Assembly (NCBI RefSeq): GCF_019393635.1
Contig: NC_057863.1
Location: 622,661,791-622,725,790, forward strand
DNA: 64,000 nt
Source of the DNA: Dromiciops gliroides
Lineage: Eukaryota > Chordata > Mammalia > Microbiotheria > Microbiotheriidae
Reading direction: 5' to 3'
The translations under genes were made by a program, and so were the position numbers. The notes beneath the pieces were generated by a model that was not told the DNA's origin, ran no database searches, and saw nothing but the letters and a program-made list of their open reading frames with translations. Positions within the stretch are counted from its first letter, which is position 1. Each line of letters starts with the position of its first letter. Positions 55,022 through 64,000 of the stretch are shown here, one piece after another.

Positions 55022-55599
55022 TTTTAATAAAGGAAAAGAAAGAGGGCTGGATCTGAGTTGGGAAAGGAGAGGAAGAAATACCCAGAAAGGTGTTTTACAT
55101 CGGTATGGGAGGTAATGCTAGCCTATCTCTAACATGGAGAGGGCTGGAAAGGAAGGGTGAGGTTAAGAAGCTAGATAGGAATCTAGACTAAGCTCAGCAC
55201 AGGCCTCATTAGCATAGGAAGGAACCAGTTACAAAATGTCTACACTTGCTTCAAATTGAGGAGCAGGGCCCTTCTATCACAGGTCCTTGTGCTTTTTCTA
55301 GAAGCAGTTTCCCCAGCTTGGTTTACACATCAGGCTCAACTAGGCTTGCCCACCAGCTCCTTACATAAATATTTGTTGAATGAATGGAACTGTTGTGAAT
55401 TCTCAGGTCATCGGGCCTATCATATCTAGCATCAACAACCAGATGATCCCTAAGTCACTCTTAGATCCCTAAGTCACTCTTGGCCTGTTTGCTGTTTGGT
55501 ATCATCTATGCCCTGTCTTTTCCCCACAAAGACAGATAATCGAGAATCTCCATGTGATGCTCTCTGTTCTATCAGAACAATGTAATACATGTTATTTGG
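55022..55599. other. Unassigned, possible L1 or L2 debris
   Basis: 55350-55390 resembles an L2 terminus (ataaatatttgttgaatgaa). The rest is unrecognised. Confidence 0.4.
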
Positions 55600-55820
55600 C
55601 CATGTTTGACTTCTGTCCATGGGGCTTTCTTGGCAAAGATACTGGAGTGGTTTGCCATTTCCTTTTCCAATGTGTCCCCATTTTACAGATGAGGAACTGA
55701 GGTCAATAGGGGCTAAGTGACTTGCCCAGGGTCACTAAGCTAATAAGTATATAAGACTGGATTTGAACTCAGATCTTCCAAGTCCAGTGCTCTATCCACT
55801 GCACCACCTAGTTGCCCCCA
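55600..55820 (-). repeat. RTE-tailed SINE
   Basis: Shows ttcttggcaaagatactgga, tgccatttccttttccaatg, gacttgcccagggtcactaa and ctgcaccacctagttgcccc. The terminal part is worn. Confidence 0.8.
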
Positions 55821-56164
55821 ATGTAGTCGATACAACTGGCATTTGTTTATGGAGATTCTCTAAGTGTGGCTCTAGCCACAATATGAAGGGGGGTCCCAGA
55901 AATAGAATCCCTCAAGCCAGAGGGTACACTGGTCAGCAGATGAAAGGACAACAGCCCCCTCCACCACCATGGCCCACTTACCCCTTGGATCAGTCCGATG
56001 CCCTACCACCGAGAAATCCTTAGCCAACAGAGATTCAACATGGATTGGTGCCTGCCCAGTCCCTTCTAGTCTTGTGCTCTGCTCTGCTCTGCTACCAATA
56101 TCTCCCGGGTCCTGCACATGGCTATCTATGACCCTCCCGGGCCCCAAAGCTCCCAAGGCATGGA
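55821..56164. other. Unassigned
   Basis: Open frames of 82-102 codons overlap on both strands here but show no domain. Probably chance. Confidence 0.4.
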
Positions 56165-56330
56165 GCTGCAGAAAAAGCACAGGACCAAGAATCAGGACAA
56201 TTGGGTCTCAGTTCTGACTTCCCCTAAATAGCTACGCAACCTTGGCCAAGTCATTTTCCCTCAGTTTCCATATATGTGACATAAAGTGAGTAGACGACAG
56301 GATGATCCCTCAAATTGAATCAAGATTTGA
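56165..56330 (+). repeat. MIR-type SINE running into a minisatellite
   Basis: Shows gaaaaagcacaggaccaaga, ctacgcaaccttggccaagt and gacaggatgatccctcaaat. The next bases (gatttgacattccatcttct) are the first minisatellite unit. Confidence 0.7.
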
Positions 56331-56408
56331 CATTCCATCTTCTAAGAGCTCTCCCAACTCTGACATACTGGGTTCTCAGGCCCCTCCCAGCTGTGACATT
56401 CTTCATAT
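56325..56408 (+). repeat. 33-base minisatellite, locus 4
   Basis: Two to three units (ctctcccaactctgacatac; ctcccagctgtgacattctt) directly continuing the 3' end of a MIR-type SINE. Confidence 0.75.
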
Positions 56409-56519
56409 GTACCTCTAGATTGTAAGTCTCTTAGGTGCTGTTTCAATCTCTGCCCCAACTACTTCATATTTTGACCCCAAGCCCTTAGTGAATACTTTTC
56501 ATTCTTGACTCTCCCAAAT
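56409..56519 (+). mobile_element. LINE-2 3' end trace
   Basis: Shows ctagattgtaagtctcttag and agcccttagtgaatactttt. Confidence 0.55.
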
Positions 56520-56646
56520 TTTTTTTTCTTTTTAAATTTTTTTTAATCATAAAACTATTTTATTATTTTCCAGTTACATGTAAAGATAGTTTTCAATGTG
56601 TTTTCATAAGATTTTTAGTTCCAAAGTTTTCTCCCTTCCTCCCTTT

Positions 56647-57253
56647 TGTGATGAAATAATGAGATTTAGCAGATACTCAATGACCCACCTGGAGATTAAT
56701 CTAGACTGACTGAATCAAGTGAGAGTGCTTATCTGCTGATTAGCCTACTTCAAGTTAACTGGATTGTAATCACACCTTCAGAACACCTTCAGAACCAATG
56801 GATTTGGATGGTGCCAACCAATCAGCTTGAAGCAGTGTGTAAGGACAGCCTCTGTTCCAGAACTATAAAAAGCTTCCGGGCAGCTAGATGGCGCAGTGGA
56901 TAGAGCACCGGCCCTGGAATCAGGAGTACCTGAGTTCCAATCCGGCCTCAGACACTTAACACTTAACTAGCTGTGTGACCCTGGGCAAGTCACTTAACCC
57001 CAATTGCCTCACTAAAAGAAAAAAAAAAAGCTTCCACAGGCAGCTTGCTGTTCAGTTCCTTATTAAAGCAGGCTCCTAGAGGAAGACTTGAGGAAGAACC
57101 CAACCAGACTGGAACTCTATGCAAGATAGGCTTTTTCTTAACTTTCTGAACTCCTTGTGAACACCTGCATGCTTTAATAAATGTTTAATGCCCAAAGACT
57201 GGTGCTGAAGCTTCTAATTTAAGTCGACTACAATTTAGATTTTAAACATCACA
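56647..57253 (+). mobile_element. Solo LTR, family A, nested in L1
   Basis: Ends TGTGATG...CATCACA are perfect inverted repeats. Target duplication CTTT (56643-56646 and 57254-57257). TATA ctataaaaag at 56863-56872 and AATAAA at 57176-57181. It carries a SINE at 56878-57024. No retroviral interior, so it is a recombined solo LTR. Confidence 0.88.
56878..57024 (+). repeat. Young CORE-SINE inside the LTR, just past its TATA box
   Basis: Target duplication AAAAAGCTTCC (56867-56877 and 57025-57035). Confidence 0.96.
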
Positions 57254-58159
57254 CTTTCTTCCCATCCCCGACAGAAAGCAATCTGATATAGATTATATAT
57301 GTACAATCACATTAAACATATTTCTTCATTAGTCATATTGTGAAAGAAGAATCAAAACATAAGGGGGAAAGCTCAAAAAAGAAAAAAATCAGCCAAAAAG
57401 TAGAAACAGTATGGTTCAATCTGCATTCAGAATCCACAGTACTTTTTTCTGGGTGTGGAGAACATTTTCTATCATGAATGAGTTCTTTGGAATTGTCTTG
57501 GATCATTGCACTGCTGAGAAGAGCCAATTCTATCACAGTTGATCATCACACAATGTTGCTGTTACTGTGTACAATGTTCTAGTTCTGTTCACTTCACTCA
57601 GCATCAGTCCACTTATGTCTTTCCAGGTTTTTCTGAAATCTGCCTGTTCATTTCTTACAGCACAATAGTATTCTATTACATTCATATACCATAACTTGTT
57701 CAGCTATTCCCCAATTGATGGGCATTCCCTCAATTTCCAATTCTTTGGCAGCACAAAGAGAGCTGCTATAAATATTTTTGTACATGTGGGTTCTTTTCCC
57801 TTTTATATGATCTCTTTGGGATACAGACCTAGCAGTGGTATTACTGGGTCAAAGGATATACACAGTCCCATAGCCCTTTGGGCATAGCTCCAGGTGGTTG
57901 GATCAGTTCATAACTCCACTAACAATGCATTAGTGTTCCAATTTTTCCACAGCTTCTCCAAAATTTATTATTTTCCTTTTTTGTCATATTAGCCAATCTC
58001 ATAGGTGTGAGGTGGTACCTCTGAGTTGTTTTAATGTGCATTTCTCTAACCAATAGTGATTTAGAGCATTTTTTCATATGGCAATAGCTTTGATTTCTTC
58101 ATTTGAAAACTGCCTGTTCATATCCTTTGACCAATTCTCGATCATCTCCCACATTTTCT

Positions 58160-58520
58160 AAAGAAATCTGGAGGAAAAGACTCATGATGGAAAATGTTCT
58201 CTACATCCAGAAAAAAGAACTGTGGATCCTGAATGCAGATTGAACCATACTGCTTCTACTTTTGTGTGTTTGTTTTTGAGGTTTCCCCCTTTTGTTCTGA
58301 TTCTTCTTTCACAACATAACTAATTCAGAAATGTTTAATGTGATTGTACATATACATATACATACATATACACACACACATATATAATCTATATCAGATT
58401 TCTTTCCATCTTGGGGAGGAGAGGGAGAAAAATTTGGAACTAAAATTTTATGAAAACAAATGTTGAAAACTATCTTTACATGGAACTAGAAAATAATAAA
58501 ACTTTTATGATTAAAAAAAA
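58160..58520 (+). mobile_element. LINE-1 3' end, sense, inverted relative to its neighbour
   Basis: Shows catgatggaaaatgttctct, tgaatgcagattgaaccata, ttctgattcttctttcacaa, a TACA microsatellite, gagaaaaatttggaactaaa and poly(A). Its bases match the reverse complement of 56543-57475 apart from the LTR. Confidence 0.9.
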
Positions 58521-59893
58521 ATGGAGGGGGGATTTCAACCAAGAATCACCTACCCAGCAAAACTCAGCATTATCGTTCAGCAGAAAAAATGGGACTTTAA
58601 TGAAAAAGAAGACTTTCAGATATTTGTGATGAAAAGACCTGAACTGAATGGCAAATTTGACTTTCAAATACAAGACCCTAGAGAACCATAAAAAATAATT
58701 GGAGCTGGAGGACATACCTGGGGTTGTACAGTGGGCGACTATCTTGTGTCTGAGGCCAGGTTTTGGCTGGGATCCCCCTGGGTCCAGGGGTGATGATTTG
58801 TCCACTGTGTCACTTAGCTAGATGATAACATCTTTAGGGTTAAATTGAGGGGTGAAGGGAATTCATTGGGGGAGGGGGAAGGGCAGAAGTGAAATCCTAC
58901 ATGAAAGTAATAGGAAAAGGCTTATGGAGTGGAGGAAGAGCAGGGCAGTAAATGAATTTTACACTCATCAGAAAAGGCTCTAAGATCTTAAACTCATCAG
59001 AGCTGCCTCAAGGAGGGACTAACAGACACACCCAACTGGGTGGAGTAATCTATTTAATCTGGGCAGTAAATGAGCCTAACACTCATTAAAATTGGCTCAA
59101 AGACCTCAATCTCATTAGAATTGGCTCAAGGAGGGACTAATGTACACACTCAATTGGGTAGAGTAATCTCTCTAACCTTGCAGGAAAATAGGAGGGGAAA
59201 GGGATAAAGAGAGAGGGGAAAAAGAAGGAAGGGCAGAGTGGGGGAGGGGACAGACAAAAGCAAATCCCTTTTGAAGAGTGATAGGATGAAAGAAGGTGGA
59301 TAATAGAATAAATATCATGGGGAAGGGAATAGGATGGAAGGGAAACAGTTAACAATAATAATCATGAAAAAGAGAAAAGGGGGGAAAATTGTACAAAAAA
59401 TATTTATAGCAACACTTGGTGGAGGCTAAGAATTGAGAATCGAGGGAATGTCCATCAATTGAGGAATGATGGAAAAAGCTGTGTTATATGATTGTAGAGG
59501 AATGGACCTGTGCTACAGGAAATGACAAACAGGATGATCCCCGAAAAACCTTGAAAGACTCATGAACATCGATGTATAGTGAAGTGAGCAGAGCTGAGAG
59601 GACATTGTGGGTAGTGACAGCAGTATTGTTCAATGAGTAACTGTGAATGACTTAGCTACTCTCAGCAGTGCAATGATCTAGGACAATCCCAAGGAACTAA
59701 TGAGGAAGCATACTATGCACTGCTATAGAAAAACTGATAAAAAGAACACTTGTGGATTGTACATATATAACCTGATTGCGATCTTGTGGAGGGGGGAGGA
59801 AAGGGAGGGAGAAAAATTTGGAACTCTAAATCTTATGAAAATGAGTGTTGAAAACTACCCTTACATGTAAATAGAAAATAAAATAAATGTTTG
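58521..59893 (+). mobile_element. HAL1-like half-LINE (L1 derivative without ORF2)
   Basis: Begins in the ORF1 C-terminal part (PRITYPAKLSI, 58542-58574) and stops near 58688. A linker of about 700 bases with gaattggctcaaggagggac follows, then an L1 3' end at 59395-59893 (tgtccatcaattgaggaatg; aaatgacaaacaggatgatc; gggagaaaaatttggaactc). ORF2 is absent between ORF1 and the 3' end, the definition of HAL1, known from marsupials. A worn antisense SINE-like piece lies at 58752-58820. Confidence 0.75.
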
Positions 59894-61559
59894 TTGAAAA
59901 ACATTTTTTTTTAATTTGGAGGAGACAGGAGAGGGTCTTAAGTATAATCAAGAAAAGCAGAGATGGGTTTGGGATCTCATGCTCGAAGGCTGTAGCTCCC
60001 ACTCTTCCAAGCACTGAGGAGCTTGGTCATCTATGCATAGGGGCTGCTGATAGTTTGTGGGTCGTTATCCTGCCACTCTAGGGCAGTCCAAGGCTGGGCC
60101 TTGCTGGAGACACCCCCCCCCCCCCGGGCTGCTCTACTCCTAGTCCTGGCTGCCTGGGAAAAACGGGTCACTTTCAACCTAGTGGATCTCAGGATCCCAG
60201 ATTTAAAATGGCAGTGGACCTTAAGCACCTCAGCTCTGGTTGCTCTCCCCACTCCATTGGGCTCCTCCCCATAACCACCCCCCCCCACTACCCCAGCCCC
60301 CAAGAGGTTTCCTTTTTCAAAGTCAGGGTGCTGTAAGCTAGTGCCTGGCACAGTTAGGCATGAATAAATCCTTGCAGAATGAATGAATGAATGAAAGAAT
60401 GGATGAAGGAACAAACTGAGGTTCTGAGGTTCCCCACAACTGCTCTGCTGCTCCTTCCCCTCCCGTTTTTTAAAAACCTCAAATCTTGTCTCAGCTTCCC
60501 ATATTTCATATATTTGAATGGGATTTGTGACTCCATCTCCCTCCCTACGAGGCCTGTACTCCAAAAGCCCTCATTAGGATTGGGTCAGGCCCCAGTGGTT
60601 AGGGGTTCTCTAGGGCCATGGTGCTGACAGAATCCAGGGTGAGGAACCATCTAAGGCTGTTGTGGAGGAAAGGAGTGTGAATAACACCCCCACCCTCCAC
60701 CCACCCCCATTCAATTCAACAGGCTAAGGGGCCAAACAGTGCCTGACCTCCAGAAGCCAACACTCAAGTGGGGTGTGTGGATAATACATACACAGAGAAG
60801 TCAGTACAAAAAGGAGCCCCTGCCCCAAAGCCCACTAGGAAAGCACTCTCTCTTTACTAGTGGAGATGAATGCCCACAGGGCCCAGTTGGTGAGAGGCCA
60901 GAGAGCTTCAGTTCTTAGCTCTGGCTAAGTCCCTTTGGGACTCTTCTGGGTTGGCCCTTTTGAGACTGGCCAAACTTCCAGTCTCCAAGTGTCCAGTCCT
61001 TTGGGGTACTCCTGGATTCTAGTCTCAAGAGAAAAGATGGTGAGGCCACCCCACCTCTGGTGGCTGAAAGATGAGCCTCTGGGAAGACCAGAGTGGAGTG
61101 AAGCTGGCAGCCCCCACCACGTCTTCATGCCCTGCTTGCTCCTCTTGGGTGAGCTCCATGAGTCACCTCAACCCAAAGGAGAGCTCCTTCACTCTGCGTT
61201 GACTGGTATCGATCCTCCCATTCATACCCTTTCTGGTTCATGTTTGCACCTTTTTTGGTTCATGTCTGACTATGACTTGGACAAACGGGCTTCTTAGCTA
61301 GTCTGTGTTCATCATAGCAAGCTCCTGCAGCGGGGGTGTCCCACCTGAACGGGGGGGGGGGGCTCTGAGCTCATCGTCCAGAGACAGGGCTGAGGCCCCA
61401 GAAGCCTTTACGCTGCCTGCCTTCACTGGCCTCCTCTGAGACAACCCACAAGTGTGAGGCAGCCCAGTCAGTCTGGGAGGCCACTCTGGAGTCTTGGTGC
61501 TAATGGACTGACTTTGTGAGGCAAGTCCTGCAAGTTCTGTGTGAGAAGGAGGAAGGCCA
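59894..61559. other. Repeat-free flank of the candidate gene
   Basis: No SINE, L1 or L2 recognised, apart from a possible L2-like terminus at 60330-60400 (tgcctggcacagttaggcat). The 177-codon open frame on minus (60031-60564) is low-complexity and unsupported. Runs of C lie at 60112-60125. Confidence 0.45.
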
Positions 61560-62018
61560 AAGCCCCTGGGAGATGTCACAGTTTTATTTTCTAAAAGGCC
61601 CCAGCCGCTGCCTCTGTCCTCATGGCGGCTCAGGGGCCGCGTAGGCCTGAGTCCCAAGCCCACCCCACAGTCTGCCAGCACCTTCCCAGAGGGGCAGTTC
61701 CCACAGTGGGTCCCGTGGTCTTCCCCACAGAGTGTGGGGAATGCCTCTTTCTGAGGGTGGGCAGAACAATCCCAGCCTGGGAGTCTGGCCGAAGGAGAAT
61801 GAGGGGCGAAGATGGGGGAATCCCGGCCTGTTCCTCCTGAAGGCCAGGGCCCTTCCCACCTACAGGGCGGGGCTGGGGACAGGATGAGCCCTCACGGCCG
61901 GCCGGGGGAAACGCCTGCCACCCGACCAGTAGCGCTCAGCAAAGTTGCTCAGCTGGAATTGCGTGGTTCGAGACATGGAGAGCAGCGGGTCTGACCAGCT
62001 CCAGCTTGAAACCTTAGA
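61560..62018 (-). CDS. Candidate terminal exon and 3' UTR of an unidentified host gene
   Basis: On minus, an acceptor (ctctgaccgtctattctag) opens an exon whose first frame runs 52 codons from 62018 to a TAG stop at 61862-61860. The peptide is rich in Ser, Arg and Trp (for example SDPLLSMSRTTQFQLSNF) and looks like a hydrophilic C-terminal tail. An AATAAA follows in gaaaataaaactgtgac (61573-61590 on plus), giving a 3' UTR of about 270 bases. The frame phase matches the exon at 62799-62893. An alternative acceptor six bases on keeps the frame. I do not recognise the protein. Confidence 0.45.
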
Positions 62019-62798
62019 CTAGAATAGACGGTCAGAGTTAGGAGTGGGGGCCCAAGTGGCACATGGTCCTCTGGTGCCCTGATTGGGGGCAGAGGGCAGG
62101 GATGGGGAGCACAGTGGGGTTATGGGATGGATCAGCCCTCTTCTCCAGCTCCCTCCTCGGAGGGGTGCCAGGGTGCCGCTTACAGGGACCCACTACAGGA
62201 GAGGCCAAGGATAGAACACATCTCCCTTCTCTGGGAAGCACAGACCCCACCCCTCACTCCCCACCCCAGAGAACACCCCCTCCCTCGCCCTCGCCCCTGT
62301 GGTGACTATGCCCCCCCCCCCCCCCACACACACACACAACAGGCAGGGCACTCTGCTCTTCTGCTGGCCAGAATGGACCCAGGTGCATTTACCGAACGGG
62401 AGTGACTTAAGGGCTCTGTCTGCTGAGCACTGGGGTCTAAGGAGGTCCTGAGGTCCAGGCTGCTAAGGGCAGAACTGCTGGCTGCCGGCACAGGGATGTT
62501 GTCCCAGCCCATCATGCAGTGCTGGGACGGGGAAGGGATACAGCAGAGAATGAAACAAGCTTCTCCAGGAAGCCCTATTCGGTCCCCACCAACTTGTACA
62601 TCACAGGTGTGTCAGTCCTCGGTCCTCTCCCCCTTCCCCTCCTCCTCTCTAGACCCCGTGGTCCTAAAAGGACTGAGGCTTAGCTAAGTTCCATCCCCAC
62701 CCCCCAAGCCCCAGCAGCCCCAGCACTGGGATGTGCCCAAAGGACACGCTGCATCTGGGGATGGAGGAACAAGGAGGGACGGGCAGCTGGTCACTCAC
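62019..62798 (-). other. Presumed intron
   Basis: Between the two better exons; no repeat recognised. It contains C15 followed by (CA)n at 62311-62339. A 47-base segment around 62192-62238 has weak splice-like ends but poor sequence context. Confidence 0.35.
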
Positions 62799-62893
62799 CC
62801 GGGGCAAGGCCATGGTGTCAGAGGCATCGAAGCTTTTTCGTCGATGAATGGGGTACTGGTGGGGTGGCAGGAAGGTTGAGAAGGGGACACTCA
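62799..62893 (-). CDS. Candidate internal coding exon of the same gene
   Basis: On minus, a pyrimidine tract and acceptor (ctctcccttcccacagag) precede about 31 in-frame codons, and a strong donor follows (cccgg then gtgagtga). The peptide includes [22 protein letters not shown] fits a basophilic kinase (PKA-type) site, which suggests a regulated cytoplasmic tail. The exon ends in phase 0, as the terminal exon requires. Other internal exons between 62019 and 62798 cannot be excluded. Confidence 0.5.
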
Positions 62894-63209
62894 CTCTGTG
62901 GGAAGGGAGAGAGGGAAGGGCTCAGTCCGGTCCTTACCTGGAAGGTCAGCTGAGGTGAGAGAGCCTAGGAGGCCTCCCCAGGCTTCAGCTACGGCCCACC
63001 CCCCACTCTGAGAGCTCACACTTGGTGTGGGAAGGTCTCGGGCATCTCTTCCTAGGATGCTAGAAGACTAGGGACCTACTCTTGGGCTCCAGAGGTCCAG
63101 TCCAAGCCCCTCAGGGAGAGGCACAGCAGGTGGGCAGCAGACTTGGCCAAACTGCTTGGCCCAGGGGTACAAGCAGGAGCCACAGAGAAGCCCCCAGAAT
63201 CCTCCTCAC

Positions 63210-63290
63210 CGTGAAAACTGGCCCAGTGTGGAATGAGCTGTTTATGCAATGGGGAACATGGGAAGCTCTCCAGTGGAATACTGAAGGGCC
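63210..63290 (-). CDS. Candidate internal exon, weaker
   Basis: On minus, acceptor gactctctgcag and donor cacg/gtgagg bound 81 bases. Two frames are open. The third frame ends with one leftover base and would join in phase with the exon at 62799-62893 across an intron of about 315 bases. The first frame would not. Splice signals are good, but the peptide is not distinctive. Confidence 0.3.
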
Positions 63291-64000
63291 CTGCAGAGAG
63301 TCGGGGTGGGGGGTTGTTGTGCCTAACTCCAGTTAAACAAGAGGGCTCAAGGCCCCTTCCAGAGATTCTGGGTTTGGATACAGAGACATCTCTTCAGTCA
63401 CCTCTAATGGGGTGGGGGGAAGGAGGTAGAGGAGCCAGCCTGACAATCTCCAAGGTCTCTTCAGCTGGGGTACCCCTGAGCCTGGGCCTTGCCAAAAGCC
63501 TCCCCCCCACTTGACTAAAGGGCTCACACCGGGCGGCCCCTTCCCTGCAGACACCTGATCTGGGCGGGGCGATCCAGGGTCTCTGGCCCCTTCTGGCCGC
63601 GGGAGGTTTTACACACAGGGCAGGAGGCTCGTGGATGCAGGGGAACTGTGAACAGACGCTGGTTGACTCGGTAACAATGTAAACCTGAAAAGGACAGCCA
63701 CGATTGTCACAAGTGTCCCCCCGTCCTGGTGTGCTGCCAACTCTTCCCTCCTCCTGGGGCAGCTGCAGGGACAAGGGCCAGTCTCCCCTCCCTGCTCACC
63801 AGAGACCTTGGGTTCATGCCCACCCTCACTGTGAGCCCGCCCCCCCCCCCCCCCCCGGGTCCGGAGCAGAGTCCTCCTTCCCATCCCTCCCTCCTCCCTC
63901 GAATGATCCGATGCTGCCTCCTCCAAGTCGTTCCTCCCAGAGCCTGATCAATGTCTCCCAAGACACATCAGAGCCTGCCCTCAAGGGGCTTATGTCTGAC
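63291..64000. other. GC-rich gene interior, no exon called
   Basis: An acceptor-like tgtccttttcag (minus, near 63687) opens a long frame, but no convincing donor closes it. An uninterrupted run of 18 C lies at 63840-63857. Confidence 0.35.

Larger units (their letters stand above)
56520..58150 (-). mobile_element. LINE-1 3' end, LTR-interrupted
   Basis: Antisense parts 56520-56646 and 57254-58150. The T-rich start, ttccagttacatgtaaagat and tttagttccaaagttttctc mark the extreme 3' end. Further in, ctgggtgtggagaacatttt, ccattgcccaattgatggg-like text and agcattttttcatatggcaa lead to the 5' break near 58150. Confidence 0.9.

Noticed and set aside
60031-60564. 177-codon open frame on the minus strand
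   Set aside because: Includes poly-G-encoded glycines and a His/Ser run from a GAATGA-type repeat; no domain, and it lies beyond the gene's polyadenylation signal.
62894-62950. Strong donor ccag/gtaagg upstream of the 62.8 kb exon
   Set aside because: It would leave an intron of about 42 bases, too short for vertebrate splicing, and the sequence before it has stops in all frames.
63531-63686. Possible further exon on minus after tgtccttttcag
   Set aside because: The acceptor is good and one frame is open, but the donor is weak and the peptide has no resemblance to anything; not enough to call.

Overview
The window reads as intergenic DNA of a marsupial. The case rests on three things seen directly. 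The first is about 39 young tRNA-derived CORE-SINE copies (MAR1/WSINE type), spaced roughly every 1.4 kb over the first 57 kb. The second is many LINE-1 fragments of the marsupial type, including a half-LINE (HAL1-like) copy. The third is a second SINE type with a long RTE/BovB-like tail. I cannot tell an American from an Australian marsupial, and family names come from memory without a database search.

Layout. 1-10 kb is a pile of LINE-1 pieces: two 5'-UTR/ORF1 copies on the plus strand, an antisense 3' end split by a solo LTR and a SINE, then plus-strand ORF2 pieces. 10.85-17.78 kb is best read as one badly decayed, minus-strand provirus: two related LTRs, a matching TGCC at both outer edges, a polypurine tract against the 3' LTR, and an interior filled with later insertions. 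18-37 kb is SINE/L2/MIR-type DNA with microsatellites and one more LTR (29.3-29.75 kb). 37-42 kb has a short CpG-bearing unique segment, a 420-base pyrimidine tract, two hAT relics and a 33-base minisatellite. 42-54 kb is older SINE, L2 and L1 debris. 54.5-55.0 kb holds three SINEs in one target site. 56.5-59.9 kb is an inverted pair of L1 3' ends, one of them split by a solo LTR, followed by the HAL1-like copy.

59.9-64.0 kb differs: I see no SINE, L1 or L2, and GC content is higher. On the minus strand it carries a plausible 3' end of a host gene: an 81-base exon candidate, a 95-base exon, a 53-codon terminal exon, and an AATAAA signal about 270 bases past the stop. I do not recognise the protein. 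This is the only place where I would call host coding sequence, and with moderate confidence at best.

No complete protein gene, CRISPR array, rRNA or stand-alone tRNA was found. Almost every open frame here is an accident of repeats. The strongest observations are nested or same-site insertions that order events in time, a probable provirus, a minisatellite apparently grown from a SINE 3' end at four separate places, and an unnamed 130-base repeat present twice.
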